From NCBI GenBank assembly GCA_049999805.1, contig JBNGIO010006327.1, forward strand, positions 91,673-135,096: DNA of 43,424 nt, read 5' to 3'. Source of the DNA: Folioceros fuciformis. Taxonomy: Eukaryota; Anthocerotophyta; Anthocerotopsida; Anthocerotales. Position numbers and translations under genes: made by a program. The notes beneath the pieces are model-generated. The model was not told the DNA's origin, did not search any database, and saw only the letters and a program-made list of their open reading frames with translations. This document shows, in pieces, positions 21,801-33,755 of this stretch (its first letter is position 1; every line of letters starts with the position of its first letter).

Positions 21801-23330
21801 TGGAGCCCAAGGTGCCTCCATCATTGGTCAGGGAAGTTGCTTGGGTGCCACCGGCACCCAAGGACCCCCCTCGTCCGTCATCTCCTGCAGTCGTGGCAGC
21901 TGTCTCACGGACTCCGAGTTTTGGCTCCCTTCCAGCCTCTGTTGGTGGTGCACCGTCTACTACTTCAGCATCTACAGCGATTGCTGCCGTCTCACTGACT
22001 CCGAGCTTGGGTTCCCTTCCAGCCTCTGTTGCTGGTGCATCGACAACTACTTCAGCATCTACAGCGACAGCTGCTGCTTCACTGACTCCAAGCTTCGGTT
22101 CCCTTCCAGCCTCTATTGCTGGTGCATCGTCAACTACTTCAACATCTACAGCTGTTGCTGCTGCTTCACTGACTCCAACCTTTGGCTCTCTTTCGCCATC
22201 TGTTACTAATCCAATGTCAACTTCTGTAGTATCTTCAGGATTTGCCCCGTCTTTTACATCTCGAACAGCCTCTAGCTCAACGCCTCCTGCATTGTTTGGA
22301 CAACCAGCTAGCACACAAGTTGCAGCTGCACCACAGTTTGGTTTTTCCAGTCCCAGTCCAGCTGCCAATCCCTCAATTTTGTCCTTTCCGAGTTTGCCTC
22401 AGGCTCTGGCTGCTGATAGTGATGGGGAGGTCATGGAAGAGGAAGTGTTGTCCACCCCATCAGCTGGATTTGGAGCGTTTGGTGGATTTGGTGGACTTGC
22501 TCTGGGAACCCCAGCACCACCAGCGGAAAAAGTGAATCCTTTTGGTGTTGAATCAAGCCCTGGATTTGGAATGAGTGTACCCAGTGGTGGAATGAGTGTC
22601 CCAGGTGGGCAACTATTCCGTCCTGCTTCGTTCAGTCTTCCTCCTGCTCAGTCTTCTCCTCAAAGCAGTGCAAGTCCTTTTGGAAGTGGATTCCAACCTG
22701 CTTCTGGTACTGCATTTGGGCAAGCGTCTTCAAGCGCTGGGAGTGGAGGTGGGGGCTTTGGCTCTGCTACTGCGTTTGGCCAACCAGCTCAAGTTGGCCA
22801 GGGGCAGCATGCTCTTGGGAGTGCCCTTGGGACCTTTGGACAAACTAGGCAATTGGGTTCTGGTTTTGGAGGATCTGGGTTTGGTTCTGTTGGGGCTCCT
22901 GGCTTTGCAGGTGCAGCTTCTGGTAGTGGCTTCGCATCAAGCCCTGGCGTAGGCTTTGCTGGTGCAGCTTCTGGAGGAGGATTTGCTGCGGCAGCATCTG
23001 GAGGAGGGTTTGCTGCTGCAGCTGCTGGCGGTGGCTTCTCTGGTGCTGCAGCAGGCAGTGGATTTGCCAGTGCGCTTTCAGGTTTAAATACCTTCAGATA
23101 CTGAGTAGAAGTACTAGATGCCATGCTTCAACAAATTGACGACCTTCTATAACATTCCCTAATTCTCCAGTGGGTTCTTGGTAGTCTGATACAGTGTTTC
23201 CTGTTTTACAGGGGGCGGTGGCTTCGGTGCTTCGGGGTCAGGAGGTTTCACTGGGTTTGGAGGTTTTGGAGGTTCTCCTGGGTTTGGTGCTGCTGCTCAG
23301 ACACCCCTTTTCACTCAAATGAGGAAATAG
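15866..23330 (+). CDS. NUP214: Nucleoporin NUP214 (plant type)
   Basis: Eighteen exons: 15866-16034, 16130-16341, 16439-16613, 16707-16847, 17033-17154, 17386-17498, 17595-17725, 17826-17991, 18087-18391, 18452-19149, 19281-19439, 19615-19672, 19800-19933, 20022-20140, 20234-20576, 20664-20910, 20991-23081, 23212-23330. Total 5,502 nt, about 1,833 residues. The N-terminal 400 residues form the NUP214 beta-propeller (GFVKDFSWSP, VSWSPDGDHIAYA, VDTIHWVRPDSIM, LLCMTLEGKISLF). An acidic linker follows. A coiled-coil region spans about 735-1015, ending near RRRRDSMD. The rest is an FG domain with many FG, GFG and PxFG units and the family's C-terminal LFTQMRK. NUP214 sits on the cytoplasmic face of the nuclear pore and serves mRNA export with NUP88 and the DEAD-box helicase DBP5. 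The intron after exon 10 starts with GC (GAGAAG/GCAAGC). The acceptor of exon 9 is the least certain. Confidence 0.93.
21895..22205 (+). repeat. 87-bp coding repeat in the NUP214 FG domain
   Basis: Inside exon 17 a 29-residue unit repeats in tandem about 3.5 times: LTPSFGSLPAS followed by a V/I-x-GA-STTSAST linker and a short Ala run. Each copy carries one FG (or LG) motif. The repeat keeps frame, so it expands the number of FG contacts without breaking the protein. Confidence 0.85.
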
Positions 23331-24038
23331 GATCTATCGATGAGACCTTGGAGCTAAATGCTAGGGGTTCACGATTTACAGCTTTTCGGTTGTTTAGGTG
23401 AGGGCTAAATGTGATTATCGTTAAGGTCTAGAGCCTGAACACGGATCATCTCTTCAAGCGTGGACGCCCAGTAAATTGTGTTACAAAGATTCTTGTGCAT
23501 ACGCACAGTATAGTAATTTATGTTACAGATGAATGAATTACTGAAGACGTCCGCAGCCAGTTTCAAGGCTTTGGAGCAGCGTATCTATCATTCACGTACG
23601 GGACAACGGGGAGACTTACTACGGTAAACTGAACATTAGACTTCAAATAGAGCACGATATCTCAGACCAATTGACGCCAGCCATTATCAACAATCAAAGA
23701 ACAGGCAACTCCAGCAGACCCAATTTGGCATTCCCAAACGAACATATTTCCACCAAACATGAAAACAACCACCGGATGCCCATGCATGCTACAACTCTGC
23801 AGGATCTCAGCATTTGCCGATCTTGGTTATACGCACATACACTATTGATCAAGCAGGATTGCCCGCAGAGCGCAGCGGCTCGTCAAATGAAATGAAATGT
23901 CAATCCCGTGTGAAGAACTAAATAGTGATGCGACTCGCTTCTTCCATCACCACCTTGTTGTACGCTCGTACCTGCAGGTAGATAGCAGTGCATTTAGACG
24001 ACGCACGCTTATCAAACGGCGCTCACGGAGGACGACAG
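23331..24038. other. Convergent intergenic region NUP214 / NUF2
   Basis: About 700 nt between two stop codons facing each other. It should hold both 3' UTRs. No gene or clear repeat is seen. Confidence 0.6.
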
Positions 24039-26126
24039 TTAGAAAGAACAGCTTCGTATTGCCTTGTTTTGAAGTCTCGCGATCTCCGCTGCTCCTTCTG
24101 ACAGAACAGATTCCTTTTTGACGTGCGCTTGGGCAAGCTTCTGAGCCAACTGATGATTCTGGGACATGTTACAACAGCTATCGATCTCACCAAGGGGCAT
24201 GCTCGTGGGGCATCCCATACAGTCAAGAAACGTAGTATGACGAAGGAAACGAGGAACATAGTGGACTGGGACATACCTGAGCGTCAGATAGTTTTGACAT
24301 GTGATCAATCCTTGCTGATAGGTTCGCCAGCAGAGGGGTGTTTTGTGCTAAGCAGGTTTGCAATTCCCCCTGTGCTTCTGAAAGCTTCAGTGCTGCCTGC
24401 TGTCCAGACTTCTCCGCCTGCTCCATTAAATGCTGACCTGCGTCACAAGAGACCCAAAGGACCTCAGATAGCCTACCCTTTCAGCAGATCATAATAGGCC
24501 TATCGACGGTTACCTTCCAGCCTAGACTGTGCCAATCTTGTCTCGAGGCCCCGCCTTTCTTTCTCACATTCCTTCACCTTGGCTTTGAGCGCCTTCACTT
24601 CTTTAGATACCTGCTTTTGCTCTGTCGTCTGCAGGTCAAGCAATTGCGGTTAAACAAAATGCCACGGTGCTCGGTCAGCTCGTAATGGTGAACAATTGGC
24701 TACCTGTTTCTCGTACTCATTCAACATAGCCACACATTTCTTGACTTTCTCTTCCGCCTGCACAGCCGGAGTGCATGCGATTCATCATTACACACGAGAG
24801 GAAGCGCTCTTAAGAAGGAGATCTTGGTCGGTTTTTTTAAACCTTTCCATAAGCTTCTTGCTTCTTCTTCAATGATCGTACAGATAACCTCCTCTCCTCG
24901 ACGTACTTCTTGGCATTCTCCAGACTCTGTTGTTTTTCCTCCACCAGTTTCTGCAACAAGACGGCAACCATTAGGAAGAATTGCCACCCCAACTGTTGAG
25001 ATGGGCTTCACGACAAAACTAGCAAAAACACCTGCAGCTTTTCAGGAGACTGAACGATCTGTCCTTTCAGATCTGCATTCAATTGTTTGGCTTGAGAGAT
25101 TAAGAACTTCTCGTGAGATATCTGTGCAACGGGAGACATCAGTTTAACACCGAAGCCAGTACAATTGAAGGAAGTTAGATGAGGTTGTTGGCAGCGGTAG
25201 TAAAATGAGCTGGCAATACTTGGAAAGCTGTTTCAGTATGCGTACCTGATCTGAGATATTGGTATACTCCTCTTTCAGGCTGCGCTGTTCTGTACGCAAG
25301 GCAGCATGCTGCTTGTTGTATCCGACAATCTGTTGTTTCATCTGTTTGATTTCATCCTGAAGTGCTTGCACAGCAGGCTGCTCGGCTAGCCTGGCTGTTT
25401 GGAGTGCTTGCACCTGGGCCTTCACCTAGAGAACAGCACAAGCATTAGCCCAGAGGCACTCAACGAAACCCGGGAATCCAAAACCTCACTTGGTGGACTG
25501 GGTACCCGTGCTGCATTTATCTGAGCTTGTTCCCTCAGGTCTAGCAGCTTCTCCTTCCGATTTGTAAGCTCGGACAACTTGCGATCTCTTTCTTCTCTGG
25601 TGCCAGATAACACCTAGCCATGTTAGAATGAGCGTTCAATAGATGAACCAAGCCAAATGGAGGCGGCCAACAGAGACATACTTGAACTTGGCAAAGTTGA
25701 TGATGGCACTGAGGTTGTGGATAGTTCTGTCGGGGTCCGGCTTGATGATGTCATTCATAGAGAAATTGGGAACATTGCAAGTCTGCATCAGCTGTGCCAT
25801 ATTGCGGAAAGAAGCCAGGCAGCCCACTGAATCTTCGTGAAGCTCTGCAAATTCCAGATGCTCCAAGGCACTGAAAACAGGTTGCTGAAGCTCTTCCCTG
25901 CACCAAACCGTACACTGCAGCACCTCGTCATGCATGGCTCTCCATGTCCCAACACGAAACCGAGCACCACAACAGATTTCACCTCGAAATGCCCATGAGA
26001 TACTGCATCAGGTACTCGTACAGCGGCCACATGGCATCCCGGGTAGGCTTCAACAGATCCTGCTCTCCAATTGCATAGCCCCCTTCGACAAGGAACTCCA
26101 CAATATTCTTAGTCGACAAAGTGGGA
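24039..26126 (-). CDS. NUF2: NUF2, NDC80-complex kinetochore protein (start lost in gap)
   Basis: Ten exons: from 26126 (gap edge) to 25983, 25682-25897, 25485-25596, 25246-25425, 25032-25121, 24843-24950, 24704-24757, 24514-24628, 24277-24437, 24039-24158. All introns are GT-AG and phase is kept, giving about 432 residues plus the few missing ones; the family is about 440. The N-terminal calponin-homology domain is seen in PTLSTKNIVEFLVEGG, EQDLLKPT, ALEHLEF and PDPDRTIHNLSAIINFAKF. The rest is almost continuous coiled coil, including QIVQSPEKLQ, a signature of NUF2. It pairs with NDC80 and docks microtubules to kinetochores during mitosis. The initiator Met and probably only a few residues lie in the N gap, as the visible sequence begins at the conserved ProThrLeu near the N-terminus of homologues. 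Confidence 0.92.
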
Positions 26127-26226
26127 NNNNNNNNNNNNNNNNNNNNNNNNNNNNNNNNNNNNNNNNNNNNNNNNNNNNNNNNNNNNNNNNNNNNNNNNNN
26201 NNNNNNNNNNNNNNNNNNNNNNNNNN
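26127..26226. other. Assembly gap (100 N) over the NUF2 start
   Basis: Exactly 100 N. The NUF2 reading frame is open up to the gap edge and homologues have only a few more residues before this point, so the gap hides the start codon and the proximal 5' UTR. Confidence 0.95.
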
Positions 26227-26318
26227 CCAGCTCCAGCAGATCCCTCTACAACACAGCTTTGTGTCCGCAGAACCGATCAATACGTCGGAACTCTCAAACC
26301 GGCAAGGAAGACAGAAAT

Positions 26319-26326
26319 GGCGGGAA
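26319..26326 (-). promoter_or_regulatory. E2F-type site (TTCCCGCC on minus)
   Basis: GGCGGGAA on plus, TTCCCGCC in the NUF2 sense direction. Such sites drive G1/S expression in plants, which would suit a kinetochore gene. It lies roughly 200 nt from the expected NUF2 start, the gap length being nominal. Confidence 0.5.
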
Positions 26327-26363
26327 CTGGTTTTGCCAATTTCGCCGCCTACGATGTGAGATA

Positions 26364-26371
26364 AAACCCTA
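26364..26371 (+). promoter_or_regulatory. Telo-box AAACCCTA
   Basis: Exact AAACCCTA. In the NUF2 sense direction it reads TAGGGTTT and lies 37 nt upstream of the E2F-type site, the same order and orientation as in front of NUP214. Confidence 0.5.
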
Positions 26372-27016
26372 GGTAGCACCCACACCAGAAAGAAATTCTC
26401 TTGAAGTTACCAAGGACGGTTTTTTGTTTTTCGAGAATGGTAGCTGAGGACGGATTTTCCCACCTAGGAGTTTTCAACGCTTTAAATTGCTGGTAGCCCA
26501 CCGTATGTACGTGGCACAATTGGGAAGCTTGCCATCCAGTCGGGTTCTATCAATCCCTCTTCACACTAACGCACTAAGCCCAGGGCGAGGGAGAGCTGTC
26601 ACGCCTTGATCCCCTTGTCTCGTCTCGTCGTATAACCGGACCCCGATTGGGACCGGTTAGAATTGGGCGTCTCAGGCTTTGGGATTCGGAGGCGGGAATA
26701 TCTGCGGGTCGTAGTTGCTGGTCCCGAGGACACGGACATTGCTGTTGAGGCGAGGCTAGTTGAGTGTAGCCAGGCAGGGCTTCGGGCTTCGGGGTGTCTG
26801 ATCAGGTGCCGGCCCGGAGCTTGCACGGTAGGCAGACCGACGACCGCACGTGCTGGCCGAATCTTGCCTGCAGTGAGCAGCTGATCTGATCCGGTCGCTT
26901 GTTCCAAGGTACTCCTTGGGGCTTTGCCGATTCATTTCGGGTCTCTATCGTATATGTAGCTCAAGGCACTGAAGATCGCATTCGGAATTCTCGCAGTTTA
27001 GAGGAGAGGAGGCGAC

Positions 27017-28655
27017 ATGGGGGACAAAGGGAGCTCTCAGGGGCCGACGCCATCTGAACAGAAATCGCCAGCTGCTCAGCCCCGGAGAAGAGTTTTGAGC
27101 CGATTCTTTGGTCTCTTTTCGAGGCGTAGCAACAGTGATTTTGAGAAGAAGTTACAGCATTTGTCTCAGGAGGAAAGGGCAGTTCACGAACGTCTCAAGA
27201 GGCGGGCCCGGACATGGGCAAAGTTGGCCAGGGGTCTTCTGGTCTATTCCATCGTCATTGAGGTGGGTATAGGTGATTCCGTTTCCGCAGGAGGAACGTC
27301 AATTTCTCTACAATGGCAAAGGCTAACATGAAATGGCAGATATTGCTTCTAGGTTTTGCAATATGGACAACACGGTCTCCGGACCTGCCGTGGAAACGTC
27401 GGGGAATGAGGGTGTTACCTAGTTTTGCACTACCGGTCCTTGTTTCCCTGGTTTATTCTGGGTTGGCAAGATATTACAGAATGCGTAAGTCTCACTTCCT
27501 CTGAAATTTTGGACAATCTATGATCCAGATACTGCCTGCATCTGGGTTTCATTTCTGAATCTGTTTTTGTCTCTGCAGGTGAGCGCAAGGATCAGAATAC
27601 GTTGGAGCGACTGAAAGCTGAGCGGCAAGCAAAGATTGATGAGTTGAAAGAAAAGACAAACTATTACGCTTTACAACAACTCATACAGGTGTGCTTATCG
27701 AATGACTTGTCAATTTCTGCTCTTTCCACACTGAAAATTGCTAGTCTGGCACTGGGGAAGCTATGTTTGCTTATCTCAACCGATCCCTTGCTTTGGTTGT
27801 CAGCAATATGATTCCGATCCAGCAGCCAAGGCAGCAGCAGCAACTATTTTAGCTGCCAAGATTGGGGTAGAATCCGGTTTGAAGCTTGCGTTTCAACCTC
27901 ATGAGGTAGAAGCTCAACGAAATGGGAACCAATCTCCCAGAGTAGGCAAGAGCCATGAGGCGGGAAGTGCAGATCCTTCTGGCTTGAGGAGGAGAAGGGG
28001 TCCGAGACTTGACCAAGCGGAGCCAGCCAGTCAATTGGCGCTGCCGGATAGGTATGCAGGAAGTTATCCACATGAAGCAAGCTATGATGAAGGCTCCTCG
28101 AATTCGTTTCTGGATGATGGAGAGATGCAGCTGAACAAAGAACGTGGAAGCGGAGGAGGTTGGATGGCTCGTTTTGCAGCAATGCTTGTCGGGGAAGATC
28201 CCAGTCAGTGCTACGCTCTGATTTGCAAGAACTGCTTTATGCACAATGGTAATGGACTTGACTATAAGGCAACCCAATGCCTGTGTCTTTCCTGTTACAT
28301 GCAATTTAATTGTACGGATTTATTCCCGATTCTTTATTCAGGCTCATGTTGGGGGCATGTTTGCTGTCTCTCAGGTCTTGCAAAGAAGGAAGATTTCCCG
28401 TACATTACTTACTACTGCCCTCACTGTCATGCCTTGAACGGACGTCGGCCAACAAAAGACGTTACTCCAGAAGCGGGTGGCATGGGGGACGGACCAAGTG
28501 TATCTCCACGCGAAACATCTCTTAGGCCTACCCAAAGCCTTCAGAGTGCAACTCCGACTTCACCAAGTGCACTATCCCGGGCATTGAAGGAAGCTGCCAG
28601 CACTTTGGATTCACAGGCTGGCAGTCTCGCTGAAGACGAAGATGACCAGGACTGA
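27017..28655 (+). CDS. LNP: Lunapark (ER three-way junction protein)
   Basis: Five exons: 27017-27262, 27340-27484, 27579-27688, 27804-28248, 28375-28655, giving 408 residues, close to plant Lunapark proteins. The order is typical: a basic N-terminus with a short helix, two membrane segments (about 74-92 and 107-126) forming a hairpin that leaves both ends in the cytosol, a coiled coil (about 130-165), a low-complexity region, and a zinc ribbon with CKNCFMHNG and YYCPHCHALNG, whose four cysteines are spaced CxxC...CxxC. The tail is acidic. Lunapark stabilises three-way junctions of the tubular ER network and, in plants, promotes turnover of the ROOT HAIR DEFECTIVE3 GTPase. The RID1-like helicase follows on the same strand 349 nt downstream. 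Confidence 0.93.
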
Positions 28656-29004
28656 GGTGTTGCTTGTCAACGCAAGGGCTGGTTGGTGCAAGCCACGAAT
28701 TCATACTGGTCCCTTCGCAGACATGCGACCTTCGTGTAGAGGGCCGAGAGTAGCTGAGTGTACAGTAGTAGCCTCGAGCTAGCTTAAGCAGGAGGCTTCA
28801 GCGTGAGACTGACACGGTCTGTCATCAATGGCACCAAGATGCATGTATTGCACGGTCTCCGTCGTTGACCTCAATTCGAATGTAGAAGCCATCAAAAGAG
28901 ACGGTGCAACTTGAAATGCTCCGGCTATAAACCCTACGTTCACCTAAAATTCATTGTTAGTAGATCATTTTGCAAGGGCTAAAGTAAGACTGTTGCTGCC
29001 GGTT
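28656..29004. other. Short intergenic region Lunapark / RID1-like helicase
   Basis: Holds the Lunapark 3' UTR and the helicase promoter. TATAAA at 28926-28931 overlaps a telo-box AAACCCTA at 28929-28936, about 70 nt before the helicase ATG; this could be either a TATA box or a leader element. Confidence 0.45.
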
Positions 29005-32000
29005 ATGGCGTCCGATAAATCGCAAGCAAAGGAGGAGCCCCAGCTCCTTCCCATCTTGAGACATGAGACGCAGATTCTTGATGCTGTGGCAAGCAATGAT
29101 GCGGTTGTGGTGATAGGAGAGACGGGGTCAGGGAAAACCACCCAGCTGTCCCAAATTCTGCACAGAGCTGGTTACACCAAGTCAGGGATGGTTGGGATTA
29201 CCCAGCCTCGACGTGTTGCCGCTGTATCTGTGGCCCGGTACTGATCTCTTCTCCGCCAAAAACGCCATTCTCCGGCAATCATTTTGTTTCAGACTGACTG
29301 TTCCTGCTCATCTGCGTTTTGCTCTCTCAGTGATGGGACTCCTCTTGTTCCTGTGGAGCTCCAGGAGGGTGGCTTTTGAGATGGGGGTCCAGGTCGGGGA
29401 GGAGGTCGGATACTCCATCAGATTTGAAGATCGAACTTCAAGCAAGACTTGCATAAAGTTAGGACTCCGAGAGTAATTACCTGGTCTGGGAGTTCTGAGT
29501 GGGGCAATATGTTCTAACATCCGGCACTTGCACATGCATTCTCATAGGTATCTAACTGACGGCTGCCTACTTCGAGAATGTCTGGATGACTCGGAGTTCA
29601 GTGCTTATTCCGTCATTATATTGGATGAGGCACACGAGAGAAGCCTTAATACGTCAGTGTCTCTCACGCGTTTCTGCACCTTTTCCATGTTGATGCATTT
29701 CAGAAGAGAAGGCGAGGCAACGTATCTTGACTGCTGCCTGTCTTGACCGGTGCACGTCGACAGCGATATCCTGCTTGGGGTGCTGAAGCATCTTGTTGGC
29801 AAGAAAACTCCAGGATTTAAGGTGGTTGTAACATCCGCAACTCTAGACGGTGACAAGATCTCAAAGTTTTTCTTCAACTGCCCCGTCATTACGGTTCCTG
29901 GAAAGCTTTTTCCTGTAGAAATCCTGTACAGCACCGTCAGGCCAACAAATTACGTGGAGTCCGCAATCGAGGCAGCCATGGGTATCGGATTACTGCCGGA
30001 TCTTTGCTTCAATTGTCCGAGACTAGAGAAGGCTGCAAAGCTGGCATGTCTGTGTTCATCTCGTGGTTTCCTTTATCAACGTCTTGTTTGGATACAGACA
30101 TTCATGTTCATCAGCCTCCTGGCGACATTTTGATGTTCATGACGGGACAGGTGACTGGCACTTCATCCCTTTGTGATTATGCGGCTCCAGTGTCACACTT
30201 CTGCCTGTTGCTTTTTTCAATCCCCAGCTGTAGTCTCGGGCAAGTAGCCATCTGCAGTTGTTACCTAACAGAGCATGTACTAGCCATACGTTTGCCACTA
30301 AACACGAGGATCCTAATTCTGGATGTGAAGGAAGAAATCAAGAAAGCATTAAAGAACCTTGAGGAAAGAGTACGAAGGCTGGAAGAGGATTCCTGTTTGG
30401 ATCTGATGATTTTCCCATTGTATGCGTCTCTCCCTCCAGAAATGCAGGTCAGTAACGTCAGAGCTGAGTGGCAGAATCTTACATTCCCTGGCTGGGGAAC
30501 TACATTCTGGAGAACTGATTGATGTGTGATTGTTTCCAGGCCATCCGTGCAGGTTGGCATCCGATATGCTGCAGTTCCATCAGTTGATTTTGCTCACGTC
30601 ATGATATGTGGTGTGATGTATCATAGGCTCGGGTATTTGCTCCTCCTCAACAAGGTTGTCGAAGAATCATTGTGGCTACAAATATTGCAGAAACGTCGCT
30701 GACCGTGGATGGTGTTGTGTGAGCAGAGCTTCCCATTTCTGTAATTTTCGCATATTTGCTTGGTGGCAATTGTTTGCTTATCAGTTGCTAGCACTTGCTG
30801 TGGTCTGGTTATTTGTCTTGATCTTTTCACACGTATGCAGTCACGAGGTCACAGCAGCGCTGCTAAGTTCTGGCTGTCTTGCCTCTTCTGTGGCAGTTAC
30901 GTCATTGATCCAGGATATGTAAAACAGCGTCAATACAACCCTTCTACTGGCATGGACTCCTTAACAGTGCTCCCGATAAGCAGGTTGGTGGATGACGACT
31001 CAAGCAATGCACACCCAGTGAGTCTTGTGCTGCCCCTAACGTTCTGATTGCTCTCCCAGAGTTCAGGCTGCACAGCGGGCGGGAAGGGCTGGCCGAACTC
31101 GTCCTGGAAAGTGCTATAGGCTTTACCCAGAGTCCACCTACAACCTTGAAATGCTTCCAGTCACAGTACCTGAGATTCAGCGCTCGTCACTAGGTGGTGC
31201 AGTATTACATCTTAAGTCTCTGGAGCTCCCAAATCTTGACATTCTGAGATTCGATTTTCTTGACCAACCATCTGGTGCGAACCAAAACATTGCTTCGAAT
31301 GCTTGTGGTTGAAGTGCATACATTGCGTGAACTCTGAACTGCTGCCTTCCGTCGCAGTGGAGTCGTTGGAAAATGCTCTCCGTCAGTTATATGCAGTGGA
31401 TGCAATTGACGAAGATGGGAGAATCACTGGTGTGGGTAGGCGGATGGCTGGTAAGGTTGACTTGTTGCGAGCAGTATCAGATGTGTCCGTGTTCTTGCGA
31501 ACTTGCACGGCCGACACTGTTTTTGTGTTTTGCCTCAGAGCTCCCTTTGGAACCATCACTTGCAAGGGCACTAATTGAAGCAGAGTGCTTGGGATGCTTG
31601 GACCAGGCTATAACGGTTGCAGCAATGCTGTCATGTGACTCACTCTTCTTGGAGCATTCCAGGTTTGTTTCTCTAGGCACCAAGTTCTGAGCGTTTAGTG
31701 AAAGCCCTCAGTAGGTCACACGTTCACGTGGTTTTTTCCGGTGGCCAGGAAGGACGGCAGTCAGAAAAGAGACCGCGAATTTCTTCCTTTACCTGATGGA
31801 AAAGGATTGGGCGATCACGTGCAGTTGCTTCAGATTTTTGAATCCTGGGAGTCCACGGACTATGATTCGGAATGGTGCAGCACGCATGGTTTGCAGGTAC
31901 GTGCAGGCAAAGGGGAGGCTCCAACTACTGCAACTCCTGGCTCATGAATCTTATCTGACATCTTCTCCCTGCAGCTGAAGGCCATGAAATTTGCCTCGAA

Positions 32001-32818
32001 TGTTCGACAACAACTGGCAGGAATTATGCAGAAGGGTGATGGTATGTTAGTACTTACGGCGTATGACCTTAGTTTTCAAATCGCCAAGGCAATGCACCAT
32101 TCTGACCCACGTACTGCCGTTGATATCAGGTAGGAACACAAAAGACAGGTCTAGACAAAGAGCTGGAAGTAGTGTAAGAACGCTGCGGAAAGCCTTGTGT
32201 AAAGGATACGCCAATCAACTGGCCAGTCGAATGCCTCATCACAACGGCTATAGGACAATTGGGCACAAGTCGCAACTGGTCCAGGTTAGCTCCATTGTCG
32301 AGGCTACATCAAGACTGGCCACAGATCGGACGGACTACTCACTAAGATCGTCTATGGTTCGGGTATCCAGATCCACCCATCTACATCCTCTCTCAAGGTA
32401 GACGACGATGGACTCCTCCCAGAATGGCTTCTCTACCAAGAACTGGTGGCAACACCCCGCGCCTACATCCGGCATGTATGCGTTGTTGAAGGATCTTGGG
32501 TGAAGCCAGCCCTGACAAAGCTCGAGAGCACCGATGTCCAACGTCTCAGGTCTCTTCTCCGTACCCACAGCAAAATCAACTACTTTCACACTGTGTGGTT
32601 CTGAGTTAGGATTTCTCGTGTGTTCCAGTGGTCGACTGGGCGGCAGCGAGGATCTCCAAGGTTCACGCGCAGAGGGAGTGCTCACGGACAAGAAACCGGA
32701 GGCGGAGCAATCCACTAAAGCTGATACTTCCGTTTCGGCCGCCCGGGAGCGATACTTAGCACGGAAAATTTCCAGGCTGCGTAAAGAGCAGACATCGCAT
32801 TCCCATGGACGTAGGTGA
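29005..32818 (+). CDS. DEAH4: DEAH-box RNA helicase, RID1/DEAH4 type
   Basis: Sixteen exons: 29005-29237, 29365-29457, 29548-29652, 29764-29981, 30098-30150, 30331-30447, 30627-30718, 30897-30983, 31060-31274, 31358-31450, 31539-31662, 31749-31896, 31975-32041, 32130-32284, 32371-32549, 32629-32818. Phase is kept throughout; 722 residues, against about 717 for Arabidopsis RID1 (from memory). Motifs: GETGSGKT (38-45), [12 protein letters not shown] near 135-138 in [16 protein letters not shown] in [26 protein letters not shown], and QRAGRAGR near 337-344. The winged-helix/ratchet and OB-fold regions follow ([39 protein letters not shown]). RID1 acts in pre-mRNA splicing and is needed for meristem and root development in Arabidopsis. 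There is no long N-terminal extension, as expected for this subfamily. The last exon is a lysine- and arginine-rich tail. The exon-6 acceptor (GTGAAG) is weak but in phase. Confidence 0.95.
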
Positions 32819-33755
32819 GGCTGTACATATCTACCATACACAAATCCGCTGGGCCAGGAGCATATTCGCTCTCTTGTCTGTCATGTTCGAGTTGACCTCT
32901 CGAATCAATAAGAATACCGTACAATTGCCTGTTCGCAAATAAGAGCGTGATGAGCATGTAAACCAATCAAAGGAGGAGTCGTTGCCATTGTACATTCAGA
33001 GAAAGTAGCAACCTCGAGCTCCAGTGTTGACTGGCCAGGCTATAGTTGGGCAAGGTGGTAGTCTAACTAGCATCAGCAACTGCCAGATGCTGACACGCAA
33101 TCGGACACCTGCGCCCTAGAGATCACCGTAGCAGGGTGTTGTTCTTCGTACACTGTGCTACGGATCTGTGTCAGAACATTCCTGTGCAGGCTACTTCGTT
33201 AGTGACAATACTCCGAGCAGGTCTGATGCATGCTAACAAGAGATACCTCACACTGTGCAAGGGCGTCTACAGCTCTTTGGCTTGTTACTCCATTTCGGGC
33301 AGATGCCAGCTCCACTGAACATGCAGTCTTTCGAAAGGAACAGTGAATCTTCCCCCTTTCAAGGATGGGTTTGATGAATTCGGTGTGCGAGCTGAAATCC
33401 CAGGTGGGTGTCTCCACCTCGAAGCTGAATGCCGTGATTTCGGTTCGTCGTAGTAGAATCTGGCTTCAATCTGAGCCTGTTGGCGGTGGCTCTGGATCAG
33501 CTGTCGAATCGGGTGCCCACCGGCTCGGCATGAACAGGCAGGACTGGCGCAGTGTGGACACCGTCAGCACGGACGGTCGTGGTGTATGTTCTTCGGAGTA
33601 GCATCTTGACATGATTTCACCTGTTGGGCCTAAGTCTGGAAACGTGGCGAGGTGTCTGGAGCAGCATTGTGGTTGCAGAAGCTAGTGGTGGGAGGAACAC
33701 CTGAGGTGGTGCGAACAAGAGGACATTTTTCTCCCGCTCTGACATATTGTGGGCA
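32819..33755. other. Intergenic region helicase / SFH
   Basis: About 0.9 kb holding the helicase 3' end and the SFH promoter and leader. No gene, TATA box or repeat stands out. Confidence 0.55.

Larger units (their letters stand above)
26227..27016. promoter_or_regulatory. Divergent intergenic region NUF2 / Lunapark
   Basis: About 0.8 kb between divergent genes. The NUF2 side carries an E2F-type site and a telo-box, listed separately. The Lunapark side (26640-27016) is GC-rich and reads like a 5' UTR. Short open frames here resemble nothing known. Confidence 0.6.

Noticed and set aside
21685-22368. Long open frame of 227 codons on minus
   Set aside because: Antisense shadow of the low-complexity NUP214 FG domain.
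25614-25681. NUF2 exon 3 starting at GTG (25613)
   Set aside because: Phase does not match the strong donor CAA/GTATGT; the acceptor GGCACCAG 17 nt further on does and gives AKFKEERDRKL.
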